Source: Thermoplasmata archaeon
GTDB taxonomy: Archaea; Thermoplasmatota; Thermoplasmata; Lutacidiplasmatales; UBA184
Direction of reading: 5' to 3'
Length of the DNA stretch: 64,000 nt
Assembly (NCBI GenBank): GCA_021828195.1
Contig: JAKASQ010000004.1
Span: forward strand, 16,689-80,688
Shown: positions 32,802 through 43,000 of the stretch, in pieces
How positions within the stretch are numbered: position 1 is the stretch's first letter
Layout: each line of letters opens with the position of its first letter
Translations under genes and position numbers: made by a program
The notes under the pieces: generated by a model
The model's input: only the letters and a program-made list of their open reading frames with translations
What the model was told of the DNA's origin: nothing
The model's database searches: none

Positions 32802-33932
32802 ATGAGAGCTTGCGCTAGGTGTGGTCGTGCGAACGAGGATTCCGCTAACTTCTGTCACGGGTGCGGTGCCCCGCTCGGTATGGCCGGAACCCCGGCGTAC
32901 GCATCTCCGTCTTCACCCGCCCCTCCCCCGCAACCGAGCCCGTACCCTCCTGGACCCCCGCCAGCGTACATGCCTCCGCCGGCCGCTCCGTATTCCTCCC
33001 CTCCGGGGACCCCCTCCGTTCCGCCCTACTCGCCCCCTCCCTCGCCGTATGTGACTGCCGACCTCTCTCGGCCGCCCGCCCGACGGCCTCCCGGCTACCG
33101 ACACCGCAGGAGAACGACCGCAGCGGTGCTGCTCTCGCTCGGGTTCATTCTATCGGCGATCGCGCTCGGAACCGGGTGGTGGTCGGCGAGTGGAGGCGGT
33201 GATAGCATCTACTATACCCCCGGGAGCACTTTCACTTGCAGCGGCGCGAATTGTCCCACCACCCTCACCTATTCGGTGATCAGCAGCCAGATGGCAAACC
33301 TGTACTCCGCGATCGATTACATGATCATCGTCGTGCTCATCCTTGCCATCATCGCCACCGCCTTCGCATTCCTCGGGGCCTACGGCGTAACCTTTGGCCG
33401 GGGCCAACTGAGCCTGGTCGTGCTCCTCGCGGCCGTAGGTGGAGTCCTGAGCCTGGCGCCGGTCATCTACGCCGCCCTCGGACAGCCCGCCGCGTTCCAG
33501 GCCGCGAACGGCGGTTGCAACGGCCCCTCCTACTGTACGTCGTTCTTCTACGGTTCCTACGGTTCCGGGGCCAATAGCGTCACCTACGGCCCCTTCGTTG
33601 GATGGTACGCCGCGCTCGTGGGTTTCATCTTCTTGATCGCGGGGGGCGCCCTCTACTCCCGGACCAGGACCGAACCGTTCACGATGGACGAGTTGGCGGC
33701 CTCGGCCCAGATGCCCGTTCCGGGCATGGCCCCGGGAGCGCCCGGTGGGGGTTCTCCTTGGGCCCAGCCTCCTGCCGCCGCGAACTGGCCGGCTCCCTCC
33801 TCTCCCACGATGCCGCCCAGCTGGCCCTCGGTGCAGCAGGGCTCAGCTCCGCCTGTCATTTGCCCGCGTTGCGGAGTGGCGAACGCGAGCCCCGCGACCA
33901 ATTGCTGGCGCTGCCAGTCCCCGTTGCGATAG
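32802..33932 (+). CDS. Membrane protein with zinc ribbons at both ends
   Basis: A 376-residue protein of unknown function. An N-terminal zinc ribbon CARCGRANEDSANFCHGCG is followed by about 75 residues of Pro/Ser/Tyr-rich linker, then four hydrophobic segments: AVLLSLGFILSAIALGTGWW, YMIIVVLILAIIATAFAFLG, LVVLLAAVGGVLSLAPVIY and WYAALVGFIFLIAGGALY. The extracytoplasmic loops carry Cys pairs that may form disulfides. A second Pro-rich linker ends in another zinc ribbon, CPRCGVANASPATNCWRCQ. A TATA-like AAATAA lies near 32690. The ATG at 32802 is preferred; a GTG at 32790 is possible. The neighbouring thermopsin also ends in a zinc ribbon behind a Pro-rich linker. Confidence 0.75.
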   Translation: MRACARCGRANEDSANFCHGCGAPLGMAGTPAYASPSSPAPPPQPSPYPPGPPPAYMPPPAAPYSSPPGTPSVPPYSPPPSPYVTADLSRPPARRPPGYRHRRRTTAAVLLSLGFILSAIALGTGWWSASGGGDSIYYTPGSTFTCSGANCPTTLTYSVISSQMANLYSAIDYMIIVVLILAIIATAFAFLGAYGVTFGRGQLSLVVLLAAVGGVLSLAPVIYAALGQPAAFQAANGGCNGPSYCTSFFYGSYGSGANSVTYGPFVGWYAALVGFIFLIAGGALYSRTRTEPFTMDELAASAQMPVPGMAPGAPGGGSPWAQPPAAANWPAPSSPTMPPSWPSVQQGSAPPVICPRCGVANASPATNCWRCQSPLR

Positions 33933-34082
33933 AGAGAGCGGGTCGCGGAGCCCTCCCCGGTCGGCGAGGATCCCCCTCCGGATGGGTTCTTGGGCTTGGC
34001 TGCGGCGAGAGTGTGCACCTCACGGTTGGAAGAGCCTCCAAAGTGGCGGCCCCCACCGCCTTCGTCGGCCGCTGTTCGAACC

Positions 34083-36896
34083 TCAGGCCCGCGGCTGGCC
34101 GCACTCCGCGCAAAACCGGTGGGTCGGATCGAGCCGTCGCCCGCACGAGGTGCAGAAGGATCCTCTCGGGGGGCTCGCCGCAGCTACCGGTGGCGTCCAG
34201 GGCGCGGGAGGAGGTGGAGGCGGCCAAGCGCTCGGGGCGGGAGAAGCGTAGGAAGGAGGGGGCAGCGCGGGGGCGTACGGTGCGGGAGGGGGCGGCGCGG
34301 GGACGTACGGTGCGGGAGGGGGCACCGGAGGAGCCCCGCCGGGACCTGGGAGCGGTGGGTAGGAATAGGGAGGCCCGAGCGGGGGAACGCTGGGCCCCGT
34401 AGCGCGACGGCTTCGCGCGGCCCGCGACCGCGAGATCAGTACGGCCGCGATCACCCCTACCACCACGACGGCGCCCAGTCCCCCTACGAGGAAGTATCCG
34501 GTAGATCCCGGAAGTCCGAGGAATCCGGAGCCGCCGGCCGACCCACCCCCTCCCGAGGCGGCGAACCCGATCGAGATGCTCGCTCCGGCTCCGGAGACGG
34601 AGACCGTCCCGGACGAGGGAGATGCGGTGAACCCGGACACCGCCCCCACGCTGTAGTTGTACGCGCCGTTCGGTTCGGCGAACGTGATCGCCGAGCTCGT
34701 GGAGCTGGCCGTCCCTCCCTTCAACGTCACCGACCACAAGGTTCCCGGCGAGAGCCCGGTTTCGGTGAAGGTCACCGCGTACGTCCCCGGAGCGGTCGCG
34801 GTGAACGTGATCGACACGCTCACTCCAGCCCCGGAGACGGCCACTGTCCCGGACGGGGGAGACGGGGTGAACCCGGAGACCGCCCCCACGCTGTAGTTGT
34901 AAGCTCCGTTCGGTTCGGTGAACGTGATCACCGAACTCGTGGAGAACGCCGTCCCTCCATTCAACGTCACCGACCACGAAGTTCCCAGCAGCAGGCCCGT
35001 TTCGGTGAACGCCACCGAGTACGGACCGGGGGAACTGGCGGTGAACGCGATCGTTTCCGTCACATTGGCCCCGTTCACCGTGACGAGGCCGTTCGGCGGG
35101 CTCGCCGTGTAGCCGGCGGGAGGCCCGACCGCGAACGAGTAGGTTCCGTCGTTCGCACCCGTGAACTGGATGTAGGTGCCCGTCGTTCTGCCAGAGTATC
35201 CGGCGAAGGTCACGTTCCACGAGGCGCCCGTCGGCAGGCCGCTCTCGATAAACTCCACGGTGTAGGTCGTGGTGGCGTTCCCTCCCACCGTGATCTGCGT
35301 GTAGCCCGCCGGGAGGGCGAGCGGCGGGAGAACGTAGCGGTGCCCTCCGCTGACCACCGTGATGCTGTAGGTGTACGGGATGATCGTGCCGTTCCACTCA
35401 CTCCCGTCGAACGTCCCGACCGCCGGGCCGCTGTACGAGGAGGAGTTCAGGTAGACCGTACCGCCATTCAGCGTCGGTCCGCTGATGTTCAATTGCACGA
35501 CCTGGCGAATGTCGTAGAGCTGCCCGAGGGCGCCGGGGCCGTAACTCTGGGCCCCGATGGGGATGGCGCCTTGGGACGCGGGGGTGTCCACGATCCCGCT
35601 GATCGTCTCCGCCGTGTCGCTGCCGAAGTTGAACTCGTTATCCGGCACTTGGAAGTTGTGCCCGTTGAGGTACTCGATCGCCGCGTAGGTCTGAAGGGAG
35701 GAAGCAGCCATCGTCGAGGCACCGCCTCCGGGACCTGCCACGACGAGCTCGGCATCGAAGAATTGACCGTTGGGGGCGTAGAGGTTCCCATCGACGAGAT
35801 AGAGGGGCCCGTACTGAAGGGGGGCCGTCGCGAAGAGGAAACGCGCGGTGTCGTACGCCACCGGGTTTCCGTTGTTGATGGCATCTCCGAAGGTGACGGA
35901 TGGCACGCCGTTCGCGATCCCCACCTGCATGAGGAAGTAGATGGGATCGGCCGCGGAGAGCGTGGTGTAGTTCGTGCTGTCCAAGTAGTAGTACCACCCC
36001 TGGCCGTTGGACGTGAAATTGACCTGGCCGTGGCCCTGGATCGTGCTGTTGTACATGCTCGAACCGGCGGCGCTCGCGTTCCACACATTGTCGATGAACT
36101 CGATCGTCTTGGCCTGCGTGTCGACGAGGGCGACGTCCTGCGTCCAGTAGACGTAATTCGTTCCCCCCGCCTCGAACGTCATGACCGCGTTGAGTTGGAT
36201 CCCCGCCGCATAGGCCCCGCTTCCGAGGCTCGCGTTGTAGGTGCCGAAGTTGGTCGGGGTGAACTCCCCGATCCATGTGGTGGTCGTATAGGAGTACGGA
36301 TTGCCGTACTGGTCGACACCATAGTCCGTAACGCCCATCGGCGCCGGCTCGCTAGAATACGCCCCATAGGGGTAGACGGAGTCATTGGCGGTGAGGGACG
36401 GCATCCGGGCGGGGATCTTGGGAGGAGCGACGGGATAGGGAGGGGCCCTGGAAGGGACTCCACTTCCGGCCGACGGAGCGAGCGCGGCCGCCGGATGGAC
36501 GCTTCCCGGCACTCCCCCCATCGTGCGCCAGTTCGCCCAGGACGGCGGCGTCCCTGCCAGGGCCATAGAAACCGCGGGGCCCGAGGAGGCGGTCTTCTTC
36601 GTCGAGTCCGGGCCAGCGTGCGGCAGCGCACCCGGTGGCGTGCCGAGGGAGTACGTCGACCCAAGGTTCGCAAGGAGGAGCGCGATGAAGAGCGCGCACC
36701 CGAGGACTGCCCACCCCGACCGGAGTCTCCTAAGTGCGCTCGGCAGCCTACGCGAGTCGCGGCTGGCGGACCTGTCCCTCGGAGAGAGGCTGTGCCGGCC
36801 CGCCCGCGGTCGTCCGGCCGAGTCGGCCGGGGGCGGTCGGTGACCCGAGTCGCCCGATCCCCGGGCCGACGGAGCGTCGCCTCGCGAGTCGCCCAC
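34083..36896 (-). CDS. Thermopsin-like surface protein with FTETGLP repeats and C-terminal zinc ribbon
   Basis: A 937-residue membrane-anchored protein, read from a GTG at 36896. A basic N-terminal region precedes a signal-anchor segment (AVLGCALFIALLLANLG). A thermopsin (peptidase A5) domain follows: GVTDYGVDQYGNPYSYTTTT, then GIQLNAVMTFEAG, YVYWTQDVALV and IEFIDNVWN. Three beta repeats with the FxExGLPxGxxW core come next, then a transmembrane helix (YFLVGGLGAVVVVGVIAAVL), a basic stop-transfer RSRAARSRR, a long Pro/Ala/Tyr linker and a zinc ribbon (CTSCGRRLDPTHRFCAECG) that must be cytoplasmic. Thermopsins are acid proteases, so the organism probably digests protein in acid. The joined inside zinc ribbon is unusual for a secreted protease. 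Confidence 0.8.
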   Translation of the reverse strand: MGDSRGDAPSARGSGDSGHRPPPADSAGRPRAGRHSLSPRDRSASRDSRRLPSALRRLRSGWAVLGCALFIALLLANLGSTYSLGTPPGALPHAGPDSTKKTASSGPAVSMALAGTPPSWANWRTMGGVPGSVHPAAALAPSAGSGVPSRAPPYPVAPPKIPARMPSLTANDSVYPYGAYSSEPAPMGVTDYGVDQYGNPYSYTTTTWIGEFTPTNFGTYNASLGSGAYAAGIQLNAVMTFEAGGTNYVYWTQDVALVDTQAKTIEFIDNVWNASAAGSSMYNSTIQGHGQVNFTSNGQGWYYYLDSTNYTTLSAADPIYFLMQVGIANGVPSVTFGDAINNGNPVAYDTARFLFATAPLQYGPLYLVDGNLYAPNGQFFDAELVVAGPGGGASTMAASSLQTYAAIEYLNGHNFQVPDNEFNFGSDTAETISGIVDTPASQGAIPIGAQSYGPGALGQLYDIRQVVQLNISGPTLNGGTVYLNSSSYSGPAVGTFDGSEWNGTIIPYTYSITVVSGGHRYVLPPLALPAGYTQITVGGNATTTYTVEFIESGLPTGASWNVTFAGYSGRTTGTYIQFTGANDGTYSFAVGPPAGYTASPPNGLVTVNGANVTETIAFTASSPGPYSVAFTETGLLLGTSWSVTLNGGTAFSTSSVITFTEPNGAYNYSVGAVSGFTPSPPSGTVAVSGAGVSVSITFTATAPGTYAVTFTETGLSPGTLWSVTLKGGTASSTSSAITFAEPNGAYNYSVGAVSGFTASPSSGTVSVSGAGASISIGFAASGGGGSAGGSGFLGLPGSTGYFLVGGLGAVVVVGVIAAVLISRSRAARSRRATGPSVPPLGPPYSYPPLPGPGGAPPVPPPAPYVPAPPPPAPYAPALPPPSYASPAPSAWPPPPPPAPWTPPVAAASPPRGSFCTSCGRRLDPTHRFCAECGQPRA

Positions 36897-37202
36897 GCTC
36901 CTAGCTCATGGTGAATGAGATACTTATTCCCGGTGTTCGTGGTCCGCAGGGTCGGGCGGTCGGTGCTCGGCCCGCGGTCCTTGATGGTCCGCCCATCGCC
37001 GTCGTCTTCGAGAGTCGGACTGCAGAGGACTCCAGCCACCGGTTCCAACACGGTGCCCGAGTGACCGATCTCGGTCCTGCTTCAAGGTGGATCCGGGAGC
37101 CCCCGCCTCCGGTTCGGAAAGGGTTCAGCTCGGGGCAGGAGGAAGCGGTCGCTACTCGCTCCACTCCCCGAGAGCCGCGCGCACCGGGAGGCACCGGTCC
37201 CA
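36897..37202 (-). promoter_or_regulatory. Intergenic region with promoter of the thermopsin-repeat gene
   Basis: On the minus strand AATAAGTATCTC (about 36917-36928) is a TATA candidate 25-30 bases from the GTG at 36896. The remainder, up to the stop of the next gene at 37203, holds no gene or RNA that I recognise. Confidence 0.4.
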
Positions 37203-39818
37203 TCAGTGGAGCGTCAGCACCACGTACAGGCTCTGGTCGACCACGCTCAGAGTGCCCGTCGCAGGTGTCACCGAGGGTCCGCCTGGAACACCGGTTGCGG
37301 TGAAGGTGTACGTCCCGGGAACCTCGTAGAACACCAGGAAGTAGCTCGTAGTGGTCTGCGTGATCCCGTTCATCGTCACCGACCACGCCCCGCCGAAGCC
37401 AGGTCCGTAGGCGGCGAAGACGACCGCATACGCGATGAGCGGATACGGCAGGTAGTCGCCTCCGGTCGCGATGAAGCCGAACTCATCGTAGGGTAGGGTG
37501 GTTCCCGGCGTGTAATCCGCCCAGAAGTTGCCCCCTTGCCACGCGGATCCCACGACGCTGCCCGTCAGCCAGTACCCGTTGAAGATCGAGACGATGAACG
37601 CGGGCTCGATCTGCGTCAGGTTCCAGTTCTCCGCGTTGAGCTGCGGCGATCCGAAGAACATGTTGACGTTGGGCGCGTAGGCGGTGATCGACGTGCCGAC
37701 CCAGTTGTTGTAGATCCAATCCCCGCTCTCGAACGCCCAGATCGCGACCGGGGGTCCGTTGACGGCGCCGTTGCCGGGGAACATCGTGGGGCTGAGGGCG
37801 GTGCTGTTCAGGAAGGTGTTGCCCCACACGACGTTGTCCGTCGGGGCCGCGGGGTTCACACCCGCCAGGAGCAGCGAGCTTCCTTGGCTTACGAAGACGT
37901 TGTCACCCACGAGATCGTTCGTCCCACCCCAGATGACCACATTGGCCAGGGGCAGGAGGCCGAGCGGTCCGTAGTCCTCGAAGAAGAACCAACCGCTGAT
38001 CCCGCGCGCTCCCCAGATCGAGACATGCGACGCATCCACGATCTGGAACTGGAGGTTGTTGGTCAACGGAAGTCCGAAGTGCGCGAGGGCCGCATCGTAG
38101 CCCGACTGGTAGGTCACGTTCAGGAGCGAGGGGTTGTTGAAGCTCACGTACGCCGTCGTATCGGCGATGATGACCCCGGGGAAGACGGGATACAGGTAAT
38201 CGTTGAACTGCCCGAAGACGGAGTTCAGCCCACCGAGGGCGGGGTTGTTCTCGATGATGTACGGAACCGTCGCGGTTCCAACCCCACCGGAGGAGATCGC
38301 GGCGAGCTGCGCGTTGTTCCATGCGTCCAGGGGGGTGTAGACCCCCATGGCGATGTTGCGTTGCAGGGCGAAACTGAGGCTCGCCAGACCACCGCTCCCG
38401 ACCGAGGTTGTGACCTGGATCGGGTTGTAATCGCTCATCATCACGTTGATCGTGTACGTTCCCGGAGGCAGCACGTAGCTGAAGGTGCCGGCGGTCTGGG
38501 TCGGCGCCCAGGAGGCGAGGTTAGGATCGAAACTGGACCCGGGCGTGAAGAAGACGAAGGCGTTCGATGGAGAGATCGGTCCGGAGAACGTGGCTTGTCC
38601 CAGATTCCCCCCGGGGGTCGAGTTCCATAGCGGTTGGGGGATCGACGGGCCCGTGTTGAGCTGCACCGTGCCGGGCGATGTGTAGCTCACGGCGATCCCT
38701 TCGGAGGTCTCACCCGTCTCGGAGCCGAGGTTCCAGGCCGATAGCGGGTTCGCGTAGCTCGCGGTCGTGCTGTCCCAGTACTTCAGGCTCTCCGAACCAC
38801 TGATCCCATAGACGGACGTCGTCGTTCCGCCGCCGGGGCCACCGAGCATGATCTCGGCGTCCCATGGGATGAAGCCGGTCGGATTAACCTGAGAGCCGTC
38901 CACCAGGTACGGGGCCGCCGGCACGTGACCGATCGGCGTCTGGGAGGCGAAGAGGACGGTGTCGTAGACCCCGGACGCCTGGCTCTTTCCGGTCGTTGGG
39001 TCGATGACGTTGTAACCGAACTTCACGGTCGAGTATCCGAACCCCGTGGAGGCAAGGTTCGTCGTGCTCGAGTTCAGGTAGAGCTGCACGGTGACGGGGA
39101 AGGTGATCGGGAAGGACGGGCCGATATCGTAGTAGTAGGTTGGGTACACGGGAGTGCCGTTGTAGGAGTAGAGCGTGCCGGCCGTCAGCGAAACGGCGGG
39201 GGAGGAGAAGTTCCAGATGTTGTCCAGGAAGGTGATCATCCCGGGACTGGGGAAGTTGAAGTAGAGCACGTTCTGGGTCCAGAAGCTGTAGGTGCTCGTG
39301 GTCCCGACCGTCGTTCCGTTCGTCACCGCGTTGAGCTGAACGCCGAAGGTGTTCTGGCTCCCGTTGGTCGAGATGGAACCGTCGTTGGTCAGTAGGAAGG
39401 TGTTGATGCTGTTGAGCGTGATGGAACCTTCCCAGCCGGAAGTCTGCATGGAGTAGGCGGTGGGGGTTCCGGTGGTGTTGAGGACCCCATAGGTGCCGAT
39501 CCCCATGGGGGCCGGGGCTTGCGTGGAGAGGGGCTGTACGACGCCGTTAGAAACCGTGGAATGTCCGAGAAGGTTGGGGAGCGAGACCGCTTCCATGGGG
39601 ATGTGATCCGCCTTGGTCTGAGCGAGGATGTGCTGCACCATCGCCGAGCGCGCAGAGCTACCGGCTGACGTGGCCGCCGATGGGGCAGTGTGAGTTGTGG
39701 GTGCCGCCGCGCTTGCCGGACTGGCTGCCGGATGGGCATTCCCGACAACCGCCAGGCCGAAGGCCGAGATCGTCACTGCCACGACCAAAATCGTCAGAAC
39801 CACTTGACGCACCGACAT
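37203..39818 (-). CDS. Secreted thermopsin-family protease
   Basis: An 871-residue protein with a clean signal peptide (QVVLTILVVAVTISAFGLAV). The thermopsin domain runs from about residue 100: MGIGTYGVLNTTGTPTAYSM, SGWEGSITLNSINTF, GVQLNAVTNGTTVG, YSFWTQNVLYFNFPSPGMIT and FLDNIWNFSS. A second large beta-rich domain follows (about 440-780), with repeated Asn/Trp turns (WGNTFLNS; YNNWVGTSI) that suggest a parallel beta-helix. The last 80 residues are one FTETGLP-type repeat. There is no C-terminal membrane anchor, so it is probably released. A TATA box CTTTAATA lies at 39841-39848, about 25 bases from the ATG. Confidence 0.88.
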   Translation of the reverse strand: MSVRQVVLTILVVAVTISAFGLAVVGNAHPAASPASAAAPTTHTAPSAATSAGSSARSAMVQHILAQTKADHIPMEAVSLPNLLGHSTVSNGVVQPLSTQAPAPMGIGTYGVLNTTGTPTAYSMQTSGWEGSITLNSINTFLLTNDGSISTNGSQNTFGVQLNAVTNGTTVGTTSTYSFWTQNVLYFNFPSPGMITFLDNIWNFSSPAVSLTAGTLYSYNGTPVYPTYYYDIGPSFPITFPVTVQLYLNSSTTNLASTGFGYSTVKFGYNVIDPTTGKSQASGVYDTVLFASQTPIGHVPAAPYLVDGSQVNPTGFIPWDAEIMLGGPGGGTTTSVYGISGSESLKYWDSTTASYANPLSAWNLGSETGETSEGIAVSYTSPGTVQLNTGPSIPQPLWNSTPGGNLGQATFSGPISPSNAFVFFTPGSSFDPNLASWAPTQTAGTFSYVLPPGTYTINVMMSDYNPIQVTTSVGSGGLASLSFALQRNIAMGVYTPLDAWNNAQLAAISSGGVGTATVPYIIENNPALGGLNSVFGQFNDYLYPVFPGVIIADTTAYVSFNNPSLLNVTYQSGYDAALAHFGLPLTNNLQFQIVDASHVSIWGARGISGWFFFEDYGPLGLLPLANVVIWGGTNDLVGDNVFVSQGSSLLLAGVNPAAPTDNVVWGNTFLNSTALSPTMFPGNGAVNGPPVAIWAFESGDWIYNNWVGTSITAYAPNVNMFFGSPQLNAENWNLTQIEPAFIVSIFNGYWLTGSVVGSAWQGGNFWADYTPGTTLPYDEFGFIATGGDYLPYPLIAYAVVFAAYGPGFGGAWSVTMNGITQTTTSYFLVFYEVPGTYTFTATGVPGGPSVTPATGTLSVVDQSLYVVLTLH

Positions 39819-40017
39819 ATCGCTCTCCCCATGCCCCCCCTATTAAAGCCCTTTCGGACGCCCGACGCCATGTCCTTCGATGAGCGCGAGACGGGGCGGC
39901 TTGTCGGAGGGCTCGCTCGATTCGCGAGGGGGTCTCGGGCTTCCTCGGCGCTCTTCGGTAGGTTGCGGTCTAAGTTCGGAACCCGGGCGACTTCGACTCA
40001 TGATCCCGAGCCGGGGG

Positions 40018-40033
40018 CCCCCGCTTGCGGGGG
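40018..40033 (-). terminator. GC hairpin after the sedolisin gene
   Basis: CCCCCG, loop CTTG, CGGGGG, lying nine bases past the TGA of the minus-strand protease gene and followed by further G/C runs. It may end that transcript. No T-run follows. The stem-loop and the flanking GGGGGAGGAT resemble the hairpins at 18731 and 20870. Confidence 0.4.
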
Positions 40034-40041
40034 GGAGGATC

Positions 40042-43000
40042 TCACCCGCTTCCGGGACGGCGCCGGAGCGCCCAAATCGCCACGAGCACCAGCCCTACGA
40101 TCACCGCGGCGAGAACAATGTAGTAGCCGGTGTTGCCAGGGAACCCCAGGAACGTACTCGGGGTCGCCGAGGAGGGGTTCGCTACGACGTTCGAGCCCTG
40201 CACGGCAACGGTCCCCTGGCTCGCAAGAGACGGGTTTCCGGGGACCACGATCGAGTAGGAGTACGTCCCATTCGGCGCGCGGAGGGTCAGCGAACCCGTC
40301 GAGGCGGTGCGGACGGTGACCGGGCCCGCCGTCGAGTTCAGGTAGACGGTCCAGGAGCCACCCGCCGGCATTCCCGAGGGACTGTTGAAGGTGATCTCGA
40401 ACGTGCCCACGAACGTGATCGACTCTCCGACGGCCACTCCCGCCACCCTCACGGTGCCACCCGGGCTCGTTGCGTTGTACATCGCGCCGGTCGACGCCGT
40501 GTAGGCGAATGTGCCGTTCGGCTCGGCGAGAGTGACGACGTCCGTCGTCGAGCCATAGGAGGGACCACCCGTGACGTTCACGTACCACAGGGTTCCAGTA
40601 GGCAGGCCGGACTCGGTGAAGCTCACCACGGAAGTGAACTGGCTGAACGCGAGCACCGCGTAGATGATCGCCGACCCGTTCACCGTGACCGATCCGGCGT
40701 AGGGGATGCTCGGTTGATGCCACCCGGGGACAGCTCCGATCGAGTAGGAGTACGTACCGTTCGGCTCGGCGAATGCGAGAGAGGAGGTCGTCGAGGCGAC
40801 CGTCGCTCCGTTCACCGTCACGGACCAGGAGGTCCCCGACGGGAGTCCTGTCTGCGAGAAGGTCACCGAGTACGTCAACTGGGCGAACTCCAGGGTCGGT
40901 TCGGTCACAGCTGCTCCGGCCACCGTCACGGAACCCGCGTACGGAAGCGTCGTTTGGTGCCAACCCGAGACGTCCCCGATGGAATACGACGCGGTCCCGT
41001 TGGGCTCGGCGAACGTGAGGGTGGTGGTCGTCGAGGCCCCCGTCACCCCGTTCAATGTCACCGACCAGGAGATCCCCGACGTCAGCCCGGCCTCCAGGAA
41101 GGTGACCGCGTACGTCGCGGGCCCGAAGGCGAGCGTCGGCTCGGTCACGACCGTCCCGTCGACGGTCACCGATCCGGTGTAGGGAAGGGCGGACTGATGC
41201 CAGCCGGGGATATCGGCGATGGAGTACGGGATGGTTCCGTTCGCCTCGGTGAAGGTGAGGGTCGGTGTCGTGGTCGCTTGCGTCGCCCCGTTCAACGTCA
41301 CCGACCAGGACGTACCCGACGGGAGGCCCGTCTCCGTGAACGCGACGGAGTACTCCACGATGGTGAACTGCACGCTCACCGAAACCGGCGCGCCATTCAC
41401 GGTCACCTGCCCGTGGTACTGGGTCGAGTACCCGGGAATAGGGGTGATGGAATAGGCATACGGGCCGTTCGGTTCGTTGAAGGCGATCGAACTCGTCACC
41501 GAGCTTTCGGGACTACCGCCGAGGGTCACCGACCATAAGGTTCCCACCGGTAGACCCGTCTCGGTGAGCGTCACCGCGTACGTCGCCCCAGGAGTGAACG
41601 TGATCGGTTGGCTCGTGTCTCCTCCGTTCACGCTGATGCTGCCTGCGGACGGGCTCGCCGTGTATCCTCGAACCGTGCCCACCGTGTAGGCATAGCTTCC
41701 GTTCGTGAGCCCCACGAACACGATCGTGGTCGTCGTCGTGTTCTCGGTGGCCCCGTTCAACGTCACCGACCAGAATGTCCCCGTCGGGAGCCCCGTCTCC
41801 GTGAAGCTCACGGAGTACGTCGCACCGGCCGAAGGCTGGTAGGAGAGGACCCCCTGGGTCGTGCTGCCGGGCTGGATCCCGAGGCTCCAGTTCGGTCCGG
41901 ACTGCTGCGTCCATGCGAGGTTCGCCGCGGCTTCTCCGGTCTGGTCCACGTTCTCCCCGAACGACCTCGTCGCCGCCGGAACGAACTTCGAGCTGCCGTA
42001 GGGAAGTACCCGGGCCGTGAGGTTTCCCGAGGTGGGGCGCGCGAACTCCCCGACTCCTCCGGACGGTCCCGCCACGAGCCCGAATTGCGGCGATAGGCCG
42101 CCGGGCACGGGGTTGTTCGGGAAGGGACCGTTGGTGTAGTTCGCCCCCTGCCACGAGTAGTTGTACCACAGGCTGCCGATGATGAACGAGGCGCCGGGAA
42201 CGGGCAACGTTACCGTGTGCGACCCGACGGAGAACGTGACACACTGCGCATTGAACCCGGCCGGCGACTGGAGAACGGTCTTCACGTCGAAGTTCGACGG
42301 AAGGGAGACGTACTGTCCCGACGGGAAGTTGTACTCGTAGAGCGTTTCGCTCGAGTAAAGGCCGTAGAACGGGTAGATGACCCAACCCGTATCGTTCATC
42401 GCCCAACCGCGGGAGGTGTTCGTGATGTAGATCACGTTCTGAATCCAATACACCGGAGCGCCGAGGCTGTTCGCGAGGAAGAAGTTTTGCTGGATCGAAG
42501 CGTTGTACTGGGTGTTGACCCCGCCGCCCGAGGAGTAGGACGTGACCCCGAGGTTGCTCAGACTGAGGTAGTCCTCGACCCCGGAGAGTCGGCCATAGAC
42601 GCCGGCGGACGGCACGCTCAGGAAGTACATCGTGTAGTTGTAGGCGTCCAGGGATCCCCAGCCGGTGACGAGGTCGTAGCCGAACCCGGCTCCGTAGAGA
42701 TAGTTCCCACCGACCGTCACGTCGACGAAGGGAACCGTGGGGAGCGATGAAACGTAGGTTCCCGTCGCGATGTAGCCCGTGGTCGAGGTGGAGCTGGGAG
42801 CGGTGAACTCCGCGTTGGCGAGCGTGTAGAGCTGCGGATTGAGGAAGCCGAGCGCGGCGTTCCCGTGGGCCGCGAGGACGTGATCGATCTCGGCGATGAG
42901 CCCCGCGGTCAGGGGGGACGCGATGCTGGTCCCCCCCATAGGGTAGAAATTACCCGGAACCGAAAACGTCGCGTTCCAGGCTTGGTATTGGTAGCCATCG

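Noticed and set aside
33990..36914. A 974-codon plus-strand frame opposite the thermopsin-repeat gene
   Set aside because: The minus strand encodes a clear signal anchor, thermopsin domain and zinc ribbon; the plus frame is Arg/Gly-rich with no domain.
37536..38630. A 364-codon plus-strand frame opposite the second thermopsin
   Set aside because: It is the reverse complement of the thermopsin gene; mostly Arg, Asp, Glu and Val without pattern.
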